Assembly (NCBI GenBank): GCA_030612495.1
Contig: JAUWNT010000025.1
Coordinates: forward strand, 1-19,429
Origin: Candidatus Aminicenantota bacterium
GTDB lineage: Bacteria > Acidobacteriota > Aminicenantia > UBA2199
Reading direction: 5' to 3'
Length of the DNA: 19,429 bases
Made by a program: the position numbers and the translations under genes
Shown here: piece after piece, positions 1 through 8,265 of the stretch
Layout of the letters: each line of letters starts with the position of its first letter
How positions within the stretch are numbered: the first letter of the stretch is position 1
The notes under the pieces: generated by a model
Told to the model about the DNA's origin: nothing
Seen by the model: only the letters and a program-made list of their open reading frames with translations
The model's database searches: none

Positions 1-1
1 T

Positions 2-21
2 GGGGTCAGGTCTTTCATTTT
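2..21 (+). repeat. Solo copy of the transposon terminal motif
   Basis: The sequence reads GGGGTCAGGTCTTTCATTTT. Its first 12 bases are identical to the terminal inverted repeat of the intact Y1 transposon at 8244-9278, and the rest is similar with a one-base shift. It overlaps the stop codon of the transposase fragment at 20-121. On the intact element the same motif also overlaps the transposase stop codon, so this is most likely the surviving 3' end of a related element. Confidence 0.75.
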
Positions 22-121
22 AGCATTTGTCTTTTTTTTCATATTTTTTTATTATTCGACTGATAGCTGTATAATGTAAATTCAAGTAATCTGCTATCTC
101 TTTTAAAAAAACTTTTGTTTT
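20..121 (-). pseudogene. 3' remnant of a REP-associated (Y1) transposase, HTH end only
   Basis: Reading the minus strand from 121 to a TAA at 20-22 gives 33 residues. They include EIADYLNLHYTAISRIIKKY, a helix-turn-helix of the type found at the C-terminus of many REP-associated tyrosine transposases (family pattern EIGxxLGLHYSTVSRI). The catalytic HUH domain is absent, so this is a remnant. The fragment starts immediately after the mpl stop codon and lies in the same frame as mpl. Its HTH differs from the DnaA-like C-terminus of the intact transposase at 8258-9223, so the two elements belong to different subgroups even though they share the end motif. The match is recognised by eye from the family pattern. 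Confidence 0.7.
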
Positions 122-1507
122 TCAAGCTTTCAACTCCTTTACAAAAGATACTAAACCCCCAAAACTCCCATTTGAAATAATAACAACTAAACTATCCTTT
201 TCTAAATCAATCTCTAATAAAAATTCCTTAATTTCCTCATAATCACAAAATACTAATACTCTTTTTCCAGTTTTTCCCAGCTCATACTTTATTTTTTGTA
301 AATCCAATCTTTCATTAATTGGAATTTTTTCTTTATGATAAACATCCTTAATTATTATTTCATCAGAATCTAAAAAGCTATCTCTTAATCTATCCTGAAA
401 ATAATTCCTTCTCAAACTCCAACTTCTTGGTTCAAACAGGGTGATAATCTTCTTTCCTGGATACAACTCTTTTAAAGATTCCAGGCTACTCTTTATTGAA
501 GTTGGATGATGAGCAAAATCCTCTAAAAACAATGTATTTTTAAGCTTATTAATTATTACCAGTCTCCTGTCAACCCCCTTAAATGTTTCTACAGCTTCTC
601 TTATTACCTTTTCGTGAATGCCTAAATAAAGACCAAGAATTATCCCTGAGCTCAGATTCCATATATTATATCTACCTAAAAGAGGAGTTTTAAATTTTAT
701 CTCATTTGATTGATTTCTTAATACAAATTGGTATTGATTATTTTTTAATTCAATATTTTTTATTAGATAATCCGTATTCTTTAATCCATATGTAATAACT
801 CTTGTAAAGGATTTTTCAACCACTTTACGATTCATCTCAAAATCTCCGTTCATAACAATTATACCATTAGAAGGAACCTGATTAACAAGGTTCTTAAAAC
901 TTTTTATATAAGAGTCTTTATCCGGGAAAAAATCAATATGATCATATTCTAATGAAGTTAAAATCAAGTATAAAGGATGATATTTCAGGAATTTTGAAGA
1001 ACGGTCAAAAAATGAAGTCTCATATTCATCACCTTCTACTACAAAATAATTTCCGGATCCAACAGAATAATTTGATTCAAAATTTAGAGGTTTTCCTCCT
1101 ATAAAAAAACCAGGTTTTAAACCAGCATAATCAAAAAGATATGAAATAAAAGAAGAGATTGTGGTCTTTCCATGCGTCCCTGCAACTACAACTGATTTTT
1201 TTCCCCTTATAAAAAATTTATAAAGAGCTTCAGCCATTGAATAGTACTTAATATCATTATTTAAAATATATTCAGCCTCAGGATTCCCCCTTGAAACAAT
1301 ATTTCCTATAACACAAAAATCAATATCATCAGGAATATTTTTTTCATCATAAGAATCGAAAATTTTAGCTTTCATATCTTTTAGAATTTTATCAACTGGA
1401 GGGTAAAAATTTGTGTCAGAGCCATAGATCTCATATCCATTTTGATAAAACAATCCTGCAATAGAACTCATTCCTACTCCAGCTATTCCACTGAGAAAAA
1501 CCTTCAT
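122..1507 (-). CDS. mpl: UDP-N-acetylmuramate:L-Ala-D-Glu-meso-DAP ligase (Mpl)
   Basis: A cytoplasmic peptidoglycan-recycling ligase. It joins tripeptide recovered from old wall to UDP-MurNAc using ATP. The 461 residues carry the Mur-ligase pattern: N-terminal Rossmann part with GIAGVGMS at 7-14, the Mpl-like IGNxxxRGNP at 67-76, P-loop GTHGKTT at 110-116, the FFIGGKPLNF stretch at 134-143, EGDEYETSFFD at 158-168, EDFAHHPTSI at 329-338, FEPRS at 358-362 and SNGSFGG near the end. These segments separate Mpl from MurC. An AGGGAG ribosome site lies 7 bases before the ATG. The stop codon of the upstream LD-carboxypeptidase gene overlaps this ATG by one base (TAATG), so translation is probably coupled. 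It is the last gene of the minus-strand operon, and no hairpin terminator is visible behind it, only a transposase remnant. Length is normal for the family. Confidence 0.95.
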   Translation of the reverse strand: MKVFLSGIAGVGMSSIAGLFYQNGYEIYGSDTNFYPPVDKILKDMKAKIFDSYDEKNIPDDIDFCVIGNIVSRGNPEAEYILNNDIKYYSMAEALYKFFIRGKKSVVVAGTHGKTTISSFISYLFDYAGLKPGFFIGGKPLNFESNYSVGSGNYFVVEGDEYETSFFDRSSKFLKYHPLYLILTSLEYDHIDFFPDKDSYIKSFKNLVNQVPSNGIIVMNGDFEMNRKVVEKSFTRVITYGLKNTDYLIKNIELKNNQYQFVLRNQSNEIKFKTPLLGRYNIWNLSSGIILGLYLGIHEKVIREAVETFKGVDRRLVIINKLKNTLFLEDFAHHPTSIKSSLESLKELYPGKKIITLFEPRSWSLRRNYFQDRLRDSFLDSDEIIIKDVYHKEKIPINERLDLQKIKYELGKTGKRVLVFCDYEEIKEFLLEIDLEKDSLVVIISNGSFGGLVSFVKELKA

Positions 1508-2412
1508 TATATGACTCCCTTTTCTCGTATTATAAGCCCTTTAAAATTTGTAGTATTTATTTCAATCTCCACTCCAAAAGGTAATGTATGAATATTGCTG
1601 GAATGCCCTATAGAAAGATTGTAAATTACCGGGATATCAAAACCTTTTAAATATTCTACAACATGAAGTAAAAAAATTTTTCTTTCTATATTATCTTTAA
1701 AACAAAAAGGAAATTCCCCCAATAAAAGGCCTTTAATTCTCTTAAAAACCCCAGATTCAGCAATTTGCCAGAGCATTCGGTCTAATTTATATGGTCTCTC
1801 ATTCACATCCTCCAAAAGTAATATTCTCTCATCTACTTCAGGAAGGTAATCAGTACCAATGAGAGAAACAAAATTAGAAAGACACCCACCTGTTACTATA
1901 CCTTTGCACACACCGGCTCTTAAAATCTTTCCTTGCACTTTAATTTCATTATAATCACCCTCAAGAATTTTTACTAAATTGTCAGTATCAACTTTGCCTT
2001 CAGCTAAAGATGAATAAACCATTGGGCCATAAAACACAACCATATTAAAATGATCCATTATATACCATAGTAAATAACTAACATCAGATGCGCCAATAAT
2101 GATCTTAGGTTCTTTAATTTTTATTTCAGATAAAAAAGGCAATAAATAATTTGAACCATAACCTCCTCTTGCAGCCCATATAGCTTTTATCTCATTATTA
2201 TCTAAAAACTTCTGAATATCATTTATATTTTCATTCGCTATTTTTGCTCTAAAATCCATATTTGATAGGATATTATTGGCTTCAACTGGGACATAACCAA
2301 TCTCTTTTATTTTATTCAATCCCTTATTTCTAAAAGAATTTTTTATAGGGGAAGACGGAACAATAATTCCAATTTTATCACCTTTTATCAATTTTTTAGG
2401 TTTTAAAAACAT
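1507..2412 (-). CDS. ldcA: LD-carboxypeptidase, peptidase family S66
   Basis: A cytoplasmic serine carboxypeptidase of family S66 (LdcA/MccF). It cleaves the terminal D-Ala from recycled muropeptide tetrapeptide, producing the tripeptide that Mpl re-ligates, so the pairing with mpl is functionally coherent. Visible features: GDKIGIIVPSSP at 11-22, the ARGGYGSNYLLP stretch at 81-92, the nucleophile in IIGASD (Ser109), Glu201 in LLLEDVNE and His270 in SIGHSSN. Order and spacing match the Ser-Glu-His triad known for LdcA. The length of 301 residues is typical. The gene overlaps the kinase gene upstream by 17 bp and mpl downstream by 1 bp. No clear Shine-Dalgarno is seen (only an A-rich run before ATG), which suggests translation depends on the upstream gene. 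A microcin-immunity (MccF-like) role is possible for the family, but the mpl neighbour favours wall recycling. Confidence 0.93.
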   Translation of the reverse strand: MFLKPKKLIKGDKIGIIVPSSPIKNSFRNKGLNKIKEIGYVPVEANNILSNMDFRAKIANENINDIQKFLDNNEIKAIWAARGGYGSNYLLPFLSEIKIKEPKIIIGASDVSYLLWYIMDHFNMVVFYGPMVYSSLAEGKVDTDNLVKILEGDYNEIKVQGKILRAGVCKGIVTGGCLSNFVSLIGTDYLPEVDERILLLEDVNERPYKLDRMLWQIAESGVFKRIKGLLLGEFPFCFKDNIERKIFLLHVVEYLKGFDIPVIYNLSIGHSSNIHTLPFGVEIEINTTNFKGLIIREKGVI

Positions 2413-5400
2413 TCTTTTTTAAATTTAAAATAACCTTTGTCCCTTTATTTTTTTTAGAAAATATTTCAATCTTCCCATTATGCAATTCAACTATTCTCTT
2501 GGTAACATACAATCCAATGCCAGTCCCATCTTCCTTTGTTGAATAGTCTTCATTAAATATCAAATCCATCTCTTCTATAGTCATCCCAATACCATTATCA
2601 ATAATATTAATAATAACACAATTTTTATCTTCCACTAACTCTAACTGGATACTCCCTTTTCCTTCGCCAATAGCTTCAATCGAATTTGTTAAAACATTTT
2701 TTAGAGCTTGCTTTATTTTAATTTTATCTAATAGAACTATAATGTTCTCTGATACAGAATTTACAATAAAATTAATCTGAGGATAAACCTGTTCAAAATT
2801 AGATACTTCCTCTTTAACTAAATCATATAAATTAGATTCTTCTAAATTTATTTCATCTAAATGAGTGAAATCTAAAAACCCATACGATACCTTCTTTAAA
2901 TGCTCTGCTTCTTCTATAATAAAATTTACAGATTTTTCAATCGTTTCTTCAAAATTCTCTCTCTTATCTTTTAAAGATTTCAATACTTGTTCCGCAGACA
3001 ATTTGATTGGAGTTAGGGGATTTTTAACCTCATGAGCAACTCTCCTTCCAAGTTTTATTAAAGTCTTCATTCTTGAGATTTCAGATATACTCTTCTTCTG
3101 TTCTTTTATGCCTTCAACCATTGAATTAAAACCTAAATAAAGATTCCTTAACTCCACCTCTGAAGGTAATTTTTTCAAACTCTTTAAATTTCCTTTTTCG
3201 ACGTCAGACATACCTTTATTTAAGACATTAATTGGAGCAAGAATCTTATTCCTGAAGAAAAAAGCAGATGAAAATCCTATTATTAAAAGTATAAAAAAGA
3301 GAGTAATTATAAAATCCGTATAATTCTCTCTACTTGACAAAATATAACTACCTTTATATGAAAAATCTATATTAAAGATATAATCAGAAATTTTAAAAAA
3401 GAGATTAAAAGAATTCCCATTAGTTTCAATAGAAAATTCCTGGTTTTTTTTATCTAGTAAATCTAAAATATTTGAACTCAAATATTCAGGTATCTTGGAC
3501 TCAATAATTTTTTTGTAATTCGAAGTATATAGTAAATTGCCGTTTTGATAAACACTAACATCATTATCAATGATCTTTGAAAGTAAAAATAAGTTATCTC
3601 GACCTAATTCTCCTTTATCCTTAACAATATTGTTTATAATATTTTGAGCTGTTTTGCCCTTATCATAAACAAATTCTCTTAAATGTCTTTTTGATAATTG
3701 ATTGTTAAAATTTAAAGAAAATATAGAAAAAATTATTGCAGTAAATAGAGAAATTAAAATTAAAATAGTAAAAACACGAATTGAAAACGAAAAATAAATT
3801 AATTTCCATTCAATTTTTTTAAGCTCATTAAGATTGAAAAAGATAAAAAACAACATGAAAAAAAGATATATTTTAATGATTTCAGAAAAATTCTTTACAA
3901 CACTATTTTTCGAATAAAATATAATAATGCGATCCTTATTGTTTTTGAAAACAAATCCTTTAAATTCAAAACCCATATGTTTAAAGTTTATCCATTTATT
4001 ATTATATTTCACAATTCCTGAAATATTTTTCAAATTTATATTTGAAGGATTCTCCAATATCTGGTTATTTTCATTGAATTTTATATAACTCAAATCACTT
4101 ACTTTAATCTTTCTATCAATATTAAATATATTGATATTCTCTGTGTTTCTCTTAATTATTAATTCTGGAGAATTTAAAACCTCTACAATTATATACCCAA
4201 GGTGTTTTGACTTATCAAATACACTTATAGATGCAATTGCAAGAGATATTTCTTTTCCATATAAAAAAGCTTTCACATCTTCAATTGCCCAAAATGGGAA
4301 AAAATCCCTTTCCTTAACTCTGATATATGGTATCTGCAATGAAAAATAGTTATCAATTTCTTCATCATTAGAAAGAATAAATATTCCGGAAGCTACATTC
4401 TCCTTGGAAGCCAGACTATTTCTCCATATATTTTCAAGTTTCAGAACTGATCCATCTTGAAAAAACTCTTTAAAATTATTACTTGTGGAATTTATTTCAT
4501 GAACTATTTCTCTGGCAATAAATTTTGCATAATTTCCCTGATTAAAAAAAATATTCTTTAAATTATTACTTATAAACTCCCTCTTATTGTAAGTAGAATT
4601 ATTTAGCAACAAAAGAAAAACAGAAACTGTTATCATAAATAAAATAAGAAGTCTTGAAACGAAACTTTTTTTAAAAAAGAATAGAATAAATAAGATTATT
4701 GAAAAGAGAAGAAAATTCACATAGTATTTCTTAATTGTTAAAATAAAAAAAATAAAAAAAACTAATTGTATTATAAAAAAAAGATTTATATTGAAGATAG
4801 ACATTTTGATGTTAATTTTATTAGAAAAGAGTAAGGGCAGTATATGAAGTAAAAATATAACAACAATGAGAGTTAAATAATTAAGTTTTAAATTAAAATT
4901 AGAATAAAAGAAATCCACAGATTTAAAGATCATATCAGAGAAAATAAGTATCAGGCATGCTGAAACATTAAATAGAATATAAGAAAACAATTTATCTTTA
5001 AAGTTCTTCAATAACAAAAAAAATAAATAATTTAAAAAAATTACTATTACTAAAATTTCATAAATAGAATTAAACTTAAAATTGAAAATATTTAAAAATA
5101 GATTTTTTTCTCCAATCAAAGAAATTAAATGATATAAAACTGTAAATATCCCTAAACTTATAATTAAAGAAAATATCCTTGGCTTTAATCTCTTTTTTCT
5201 ATACAGAATAAAAATAATCATAAAGAAAAAGACTAAAATGGATAAATATAAAAATATTTTCTGTTTCATCTTAAAATAATTCAAGACATCTTTTTTTGAA
5301 AATTTCAGATATAAAATAAGCTGATTATTTGAATGTTTTAAGATATGATCAAAAAAATACATCTCTTTTACTTTATCATATTGATATTTATTCTCTATTG

Positions 5401-5917
5401 AACTTATATTGCTATCAAAAAATTTTAAATCAATAACAGGAGATAAATTCTCAGCTGTTTTAAAAACAAAATTATCCTTTAAATCAAAAAAATACTTTAT
5501 ATAAAAAAGATTTCTCTCCATTCTTTGAACAAAATATAACTCAGAATTCTTCTTTGTTAAAAACCATTTCCCAACATTAATATCTTTAAATTCAAAACAA
5601 TAAATTTCACCATAGTAATCAAAAATTACTCCCCTCTTTTCTATCACAAGAGCTTCCTTCTTATTCATTTCAGAATGGCTGAGCTTTTTAGCTCTATATT
5701 TTTTATATAAATAGTTAGCTCTCTTCTTATAACTTGTGATCTTATTTTCAAGGTTTCTTTCAGAAATCCCGATATCTTTTAATATATTCTTATTGATTTT
5801 ATCTCTATTTATTTTAAAGCTGTTAGCAACTAATAAAAAAATAAAAAGAAACAATAAGGAAATTAGTATTAAAATAAATACTAAATTCTTAATCCTCTTA
5901 GATAATAAAGTTTCCAT
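2396..5917 (-). CDS. Large polytopic NtrY-like sensor histidine kinase
   Basis: A membrane sensor kinase of 1,173 residues with about twelve predicted spans: 10-31, a cluster of eight between 219 and 438, then 680-696, 712-733 and 866-887. Three non-membrane stretches lie between them (32-218, 439-679, 734-865) and could be sensory, though none is recognisable by eye. The C-terminal part is a HAMP-like linker (888-940), a dimerisation domain with phospho-acceptor His962 in AHEVKNPLTPIKLSAEQ, and an ATPase domain with N-box Asn1074/Asn1078, DNGIGM at 1107-1112 and GTGIGL at 1131-1136. The H-box wording is that of the NtrY group. All kinase residues are present, so it should be active. No response regulator is adjacent, so its partner must lie elsewhere. 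The ATG abuts an AAGGA sequence with no spacer, and the gene overlaps the preceding small gene by 37 bp. Much longer than an ordinary NtrY (roughly 700-800 residues). Confidence 0.9.
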   Translation of the reverse strand: METLLSKRIKNLVFILILISLLFLFIFLLVANSFKINRDKINKNILKDIGISERNLENKITSYKKRANYLYKKYRAKKLSHSEMNKKEALVIEKRGVIFDYYGEIYCFEFKDINVGKWFLTKKNSELYFVQRMERNLFYIKYFFDLKDNFVFKTAENLSPVIDLKFFDSNISSIENKYQYDKVKEMYFFDHILKHSNNQLILYLKFSKKDVLNYFKMKQKIFLYLSILVFFFMIIFILYRKKRLKPRIFSLIISLGIFTVLYHLISLIGEKNLFLNIFNFKFNSIYEILVIVIFLNYLFFLLLKNFKDKLFSYILFNVSACLILIFSDMIFKSVDFFYSNFNLKLNYLTLIVVIFLLHILPLLFSNKINIKMSIFNINLFFIIQLVFFIFFILTIKKYYVNFLLFSIILFILFFFKKSFVSRLLILFMITVSVFLLLLNNSTYNKREFISNNLKNIFFNQGNYAKFIAREIVHEINSTSNNFKEFFQDGSVLKLENIWRNSLASKENVASGIFILSNDEEIDNYFSLQIPYIRVKERDFFPFWAIEDVKAFLYGKEISLAIASISVFDKSKHLGYIIVEVLNSPELIIKRNTENINIFNIDRKIKVSDLSYIKFNENNQILENPSNINLKNISGIVKYNNKWINFKHMGFEFKGFVFKNNKDRIIIFYSKNSVVKNFSEIIKIYLFFMLFFIFFNLNELKKIEWKLIYFSFSIRVFTILILISLFTAIIFSIFSLNFNNQLSKRHLREFVYDKGKTAQNIINNIVKDKGELGRDNLFLLSKIIDNDVSVYQNGNLLYTSNYKKIIESKIPEYLSSNILDLLDKKNQEFSIETNGNSFNLFFKISDYIFNIDFSYKGSYILSSRENYTDFIITLFFILLIIGFSSAFFFRNKILAPINVLNKGMSDVEKGNLKSLKKLPSEVELRNLYLGFNSMVEGIKEQKKSISEISRMKTLIKLGRRVAHEVKNPLTPIKLSAEQVLKSLKDKRENFEETIEKSVNFIIEEAEHLKKVSYGFLDFTHLDEINLEESNLYDLVKEEVSNFEQVYPQINFIVNSVSENIIVLLDKIKIKQALKNVLTNSIEAIGEGKGSIQLELVEDKNCVIINIIDNGIGMTIEEMDLIFNEDYSTKEDGTGIGLYVTKRIVELHNGKIEIFSKKNKGTKVILNLKKNVFKT

Positions 5918-6276
5918 TCCTTATCTCTAGTCATAAAAAATATTAATTTGTATAAAACTATCCTCCCAGATTTTTTATTCTTTAAAGCCAAATTAAGTGA
6001 CTGGATTGCAAAATCACCTTCAATCTGTTTTGAGGACCACTCTATTCTCTGAGTTTTATACTCAGAAAATTTCATACAGAAATCATCAATAAATTTATCT
6101 GCATAAAAATAGCCATTTATAAGAAATGGTTTTTCCAAATTTATAGACATTCTTTTTTTACAAATAGTTTTAAAACCAGAAAAATCACCATTTTCAATAG
6201 CATTTTGAATCGGATGCATTAAGAGAAAATGCTGTGTTGTAATAAATAAACTTAATAATGTTATAAATATTTTCAT
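5881..6276 (-). CDS. Small exported protein of unknown function, possibly NTF2-like/DUF4783-like
   Basis: 131 residues. The first 20 or so (MKIFITLLSLFITTQHFLLM) form a short positive start plus hydrophobic core, so export is likely; there is no lipobox cysteine. The mature part runs from a helix (HPIQNAIENGDFSGF) into alternating strands and ends in a short basic strand. That layout and the wording 'AIENGDFSGF... W... KEWKLYYLRGLRI' recall the small NTF2-like periplasmic proteins grouped as DUF4783, but the resemblance is weak and I do not assign a function. The gene overlaps the NtrY-like kinase by 37 bp, so the two are surely co-expressed, and a role in the same sensory pathway is an inference. 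No good Shine-Dalgarno precedes the ATG. A weak promoter candidate lies at 6303-6329. Confidence 0.75.
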   Translation of the reverse strand: MKIFITLLSLFITTQHFLLMHPIQNAIENGDFSGFKTICKKRMSINLEKPFLINGYFYADKFIDDFCMKFSEYKTQRIEWSSKQIEGDFAIQSLNLALKNKKSGRIVLYKLIFFMTRDKEWKLYYLRGLRI

Positions 6277-6302
6277 TTTATATAAAAATTTGAAAATTTC
6301 TT

Positions 6303-6329
6303 ATTATATTTTACCATTTTGGATATCAA
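6303..6329 (-). promoter_or_regulatory. Weak sigma70-like promoter candidate ahead of the exported protein / kinase genes
   Basis: On the minus strand TTGATA (6324-6329) is followed after 15 bp by a perfect TATAAT (6303-6308). The spacer is shorter than the usual 17 bp and the -35 box overlaps the apt stop codon. In DNA this AT-rich a TATAAT is expected often, so this is only a possible internal operon promoter. Transcription would start near 6296, about 20 bases before the ATG. Confidence 0.3.
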
Positions 6330-6838
6330 TAGTATATGTAACTATTTATATTATAATCTTTTAACTTTTCTCTACCATTTAAGAAACCAAGTTCAATTAG
6401 AAATTCTATACCGATTATTTTACCTTTTAACCTTTCAACCAATTTTGCAACAGCAACACCAGTACCTCCTGTTGCTAACAAATCATCAACAATAACAACA
6501 TTTTCCCCCTCTTCTATTGAATCAGTATGAATCTCAATAGAATTCACACCATATTCAAGTGCATAATCCTCTTTAATTTTATCAGAAGGCAATTTTCCTG
6601 ATTTTCTTGCAAGAACCATGCCACATCCCAATCTATATGCAACAATCCCTCCAAATATAAAACCTCTTGATTCTATTCCTACAACTTTATCAATGTTTTT
6701 ATCAATATATTGGTCACACATAAGGTCAACTGCATGTTTAAAAGCCTTTTTATCTTTTAAAAGAGTTGTAATATCCTTAAAAATAATTCCTTTTTTTGGA
6801 AAATCAGGAACATCTCTTATAAACGTTTTTAGATCCAT
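6326..6838 (-). CDS. apt: Adenine phosphoribosyltransferase
   Basis: A purine-salvage enzyme that converts adenine plus PRPP to AMP in the cytoplasm. The 170 residues cover the whole family length. Visible motifs: IRDVPDFPKKGIIFKDITTL at 7-26 (the APT hood/flexible start), VGIESRGFIFG at 53-63, the ARKSGKLP loop at 77-84, YALEYG at 92-97 and the PRPP-binding VVIVDDLLATGGT at 114-126. A strong AAAGGAGG sits 4 bases before the ATG. It lies 25 bp after the cupin gene and 49 bp before the exported-protein gene. The neighbours share no obvious pathway with it, so it looks like a housekeeping gene carried in the operon. No residue is missing. Confidence 0.96.
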   Translation of the reverse strand: MDLKTFIRDVPDFPKKGIIFKDITTLLKDKKAFKHAVDLMCDQYIDKNIDKVVGIESRGFIFGGIVAYRLGCGMVLARKSGKLPSDKIKEDYALEYGVNSIEIHTDSIEEGENVVIVDDLLATGGTGVAVAKLVERLKGKIIGIEFLIELGFLNGREKLKDYNINSYIYY

Positions 6839-6863
6839 AAAGCCTCCTTTCCTATCTGATTAT

Positions 6864-7208
6864 TTATACTCTATTATAATCATCCTCATATCTGATTATA
6901 TCATCTTCTCCCAGATATGAGCCCGTTTGGATTTCAACAAAAATTACTTCTGAATTTCCTTTATTTTCAATTCTATGTTTTGCTTTTTTATTGATAAATA
7001 CACTCTGGTTAGGTGCAAGCAATATTTTTTCCTCATCTAACTGAACAATAGCATTACCACGCAAAATAACCCAATTTTCAGATCTATGCTCATGACTTTG
7101 AAGTGATAGCCTTTGACCTGGTTTTACGATTATTCTCTTTACCTTAAGACTTTTCTCTTCATACAAAATTTCAAAAGAGCCCCAGGGCCTCTCTTCTTTA
7201 TATATCAT
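6864..7208 (-). CDS. Stand-alone type II mannose-6-phosphate isomerase cupin
   Basis: 114 residues forming a single cupin barrel that matches the C-terminal isomerase half of bifunctional ManC/AlgA proteins, without the guanylyltransferase half. Visible: RPWGSFE at 7-13, the metal-site region SLQSHEHRSENWVILRG with His39, His41 and Glu44, the second-site His78 in AKHRIEN, and the diagnostic ending EIQTGSYLGEDDIIR. The usual EHW is ENW here. The predicted reaction is fructose-6-P to mannose-6-P, the first step toward GDP-mannose. The next gene upstream makes use of GDP-mannose, and the two overlap by 4 bp (ATGA), so they are translationally coupled. Some stand-alone members of this family are of unproven activity, so a sugar-nucleotide role is inferred from sequence and context. 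Confidence 0.85.
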   Translation of the reverse strand: MIYKEERPWGSFEILYEEKSLKVKRIIVKPGQRLSLQSHEHRSENWVILRGNAIVQLDEEKILLAPNQSVFINKKAKHRIENKGNSEVIFVEIQTGSYLGEDDIIRYEDDYNRV

Positions 7209-8179
7209 AAATTATACTCTTTTTTAACAACTTCAATATCAGATTTAACCATCATTTTAATCAAATCTTCAAAATTTACTTCCGGTTTCCATCCAAGCTT
7301 CTCTTTTGCTTTGCTATAATCCCCTATAAGAAGATCAACATCAGCTGGTCTCTTAAAGCTTTCATCAACTTTTACAAAATCTCTGTAATCCATATCAAGA
7401 TAGGAAAATGCAACCTCAACTAATTCCTTTACTGAATGAGTTTTCCCTGTTGCAACTAGATAATCATCCGGCTTTTCTTGCTGCAACATCATCCACATTG
7501 CCTTAACATAATCGCCTGCAAATCCCCAATCTCTTTTAGAATTTAAATTACCCATTCTTAACTCTTTTGACAAACCCAGTTTTATTTTTGCAGCATTATA
7601 AGTTACTTTTCTTGTTACAAATTCTATTCCTCTCCGTGGTGATTCATGGTTAAAAAGAATACCTGAAACACCAAAAATATCATAACTTTCTCTATAATTC
7701 ACAGTTATATAGTGGCCATAAACTTTAGCAACTCCATATGGACTTCTTGGGTGAAAAGGGGTTGTCTCTTTTTGTGGAACCTCTTTTACTTTACCAAACA
7801 TTTCTGAAGAAGAAGCCTGATAAAATTTTATCTTTGGATTTACAACCCTTATAGCTTCAAGAACTCTTGTTACTCCAATTGCTGTAAATTCAGCTGTTAA
7901 TACTGGTTGATTCCATGAAGTCGGAACAAAACTCATAGCAGCAAGATTGTATACTTCATCTGGTTGGGCTTCCTCTATTAACCTAATTATTGAGTATTGA
8001 TCCAATAAATCAGCCTGCCTTATGTTAATTCTATCTTTAATATGATCAATTCTATCAAAATTTTCCACACTGGACCTTCTTACCATACCAAAAACTTCGT
8101 AACCTTTTTCAAGTAAAAGTTCAGCCAAATATGAACCATCCTGTCCGGTGATCCCGGTTACTATTGCTGTTTTACCCAT
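7205..8179 (-). CDS. gmd: GDP-mannose 4,6-dehydratase
   Basis: A cytoplasmic short-chain dehydrogenase that converts GDP-D-mannose to GDP-4-keto-6-deoxymannose, the precursor of GDP-fucose, GDP-rhamnose and related sugars of surface polysaccharide. NADP-binding GITGQDG is at 9-15 and the GMVRRSS stretch at 31-37. The active-site set is SSSEMFG (Ser125, Glu126) with Tyr148 and Lys152 in SPYGVAKVYGHY. FNHESPRRGIEFVTRK at 176-191 and KRDWGFAGDYVKAMW at 215-229 are hallmark Gmd segments. The 324 residues are at the short end of the family but complete. AGGAG lies 6 bases before the ATG, and a good promoter is visible at 8202-8230, so this is likely the first gene of the operon running to mpl. No reductase or epimerase for the next step is in the window, so the final sugar cannot be named. 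Confidence 0.96.
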   Translation of the reverse strand: MGKTAIVTGITGQDGSYLAELLLEKGYEVFGMVRRSSVENFDRIDHIKDRINIRQADLLDQYSIIRLIEEAQPDEVYNLAAMSFVPTSWNQPVLTAEFTAIGVTRVLEAIRVVNPKIKFYQASSSEMFGKVKEVPQKETTPFHPRSPYGVAKVYGHYITVNYRESYDIFGVSGILFNHESPRRGIEFVTRKVTYNAAKIKLGLSKELRMGNLNSKRDWGFAGDYVKAMWMMLQQEKPDDYLVATGKTHSVKELVEVAFSYLDMDYRDFVKVDESFKRPADVDLLIGDYSKAKEKLGWKPEVNFEDLIKMMVKSDIEVVKKEYNL

Positions 8180-8201
8180 TTATTGCTCCTTATAGTCAAT
8201 T

Positions 8202-8230
8202 ATTCTATATTAAATGATTTATTTAGTCAA
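8202..8230 (-). promoter_or_regulatory. sigma70-type promoter of the gmd operon
   Basis: Minus strand: TTGACT (8225-8230), a 17-bp spacer, then TAGAAT (8202-8207). Both boxes are one base away from consensus. Transcription would start near 8195, leaving a short leader containing the AGGAG of gmd. The inner edge of the neighbouring transposon lies only 14 bp upstream of the -35 box, so the insertion left the promoter intact. Confidence 0.65.
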
Positions 8231-8243
8231 ACATCCTTAGTCT

Positions 8244-8265
8244 TAGGGGTCAGGTCTTCATTCTT
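8244..8265 (+). repeat. Terminal inverted repeat, transposase 3' side
   Basis: 22 bp, core GGGGTCAGGTCTTCATTCTT preceded by TA. It is the perfect reverse complement of 9257-9278. It contains the transposase stop codon (8258-8260), so the last three codons of the gene and the element end share bases. Confidence 0.92.

Noticed and set aside
4131..4349. Open plus-strand frame of 72 codons inside the kinase gene
   Set aside because: It lies wholly within a well-supported minus-strand gene, has no ribosome site and shows no family features.
6618..6920. Plus-strand frame of 100 codons across apt
   Set aside because: It is antisense to the conserved apt motifs and carries no recognisable domain.
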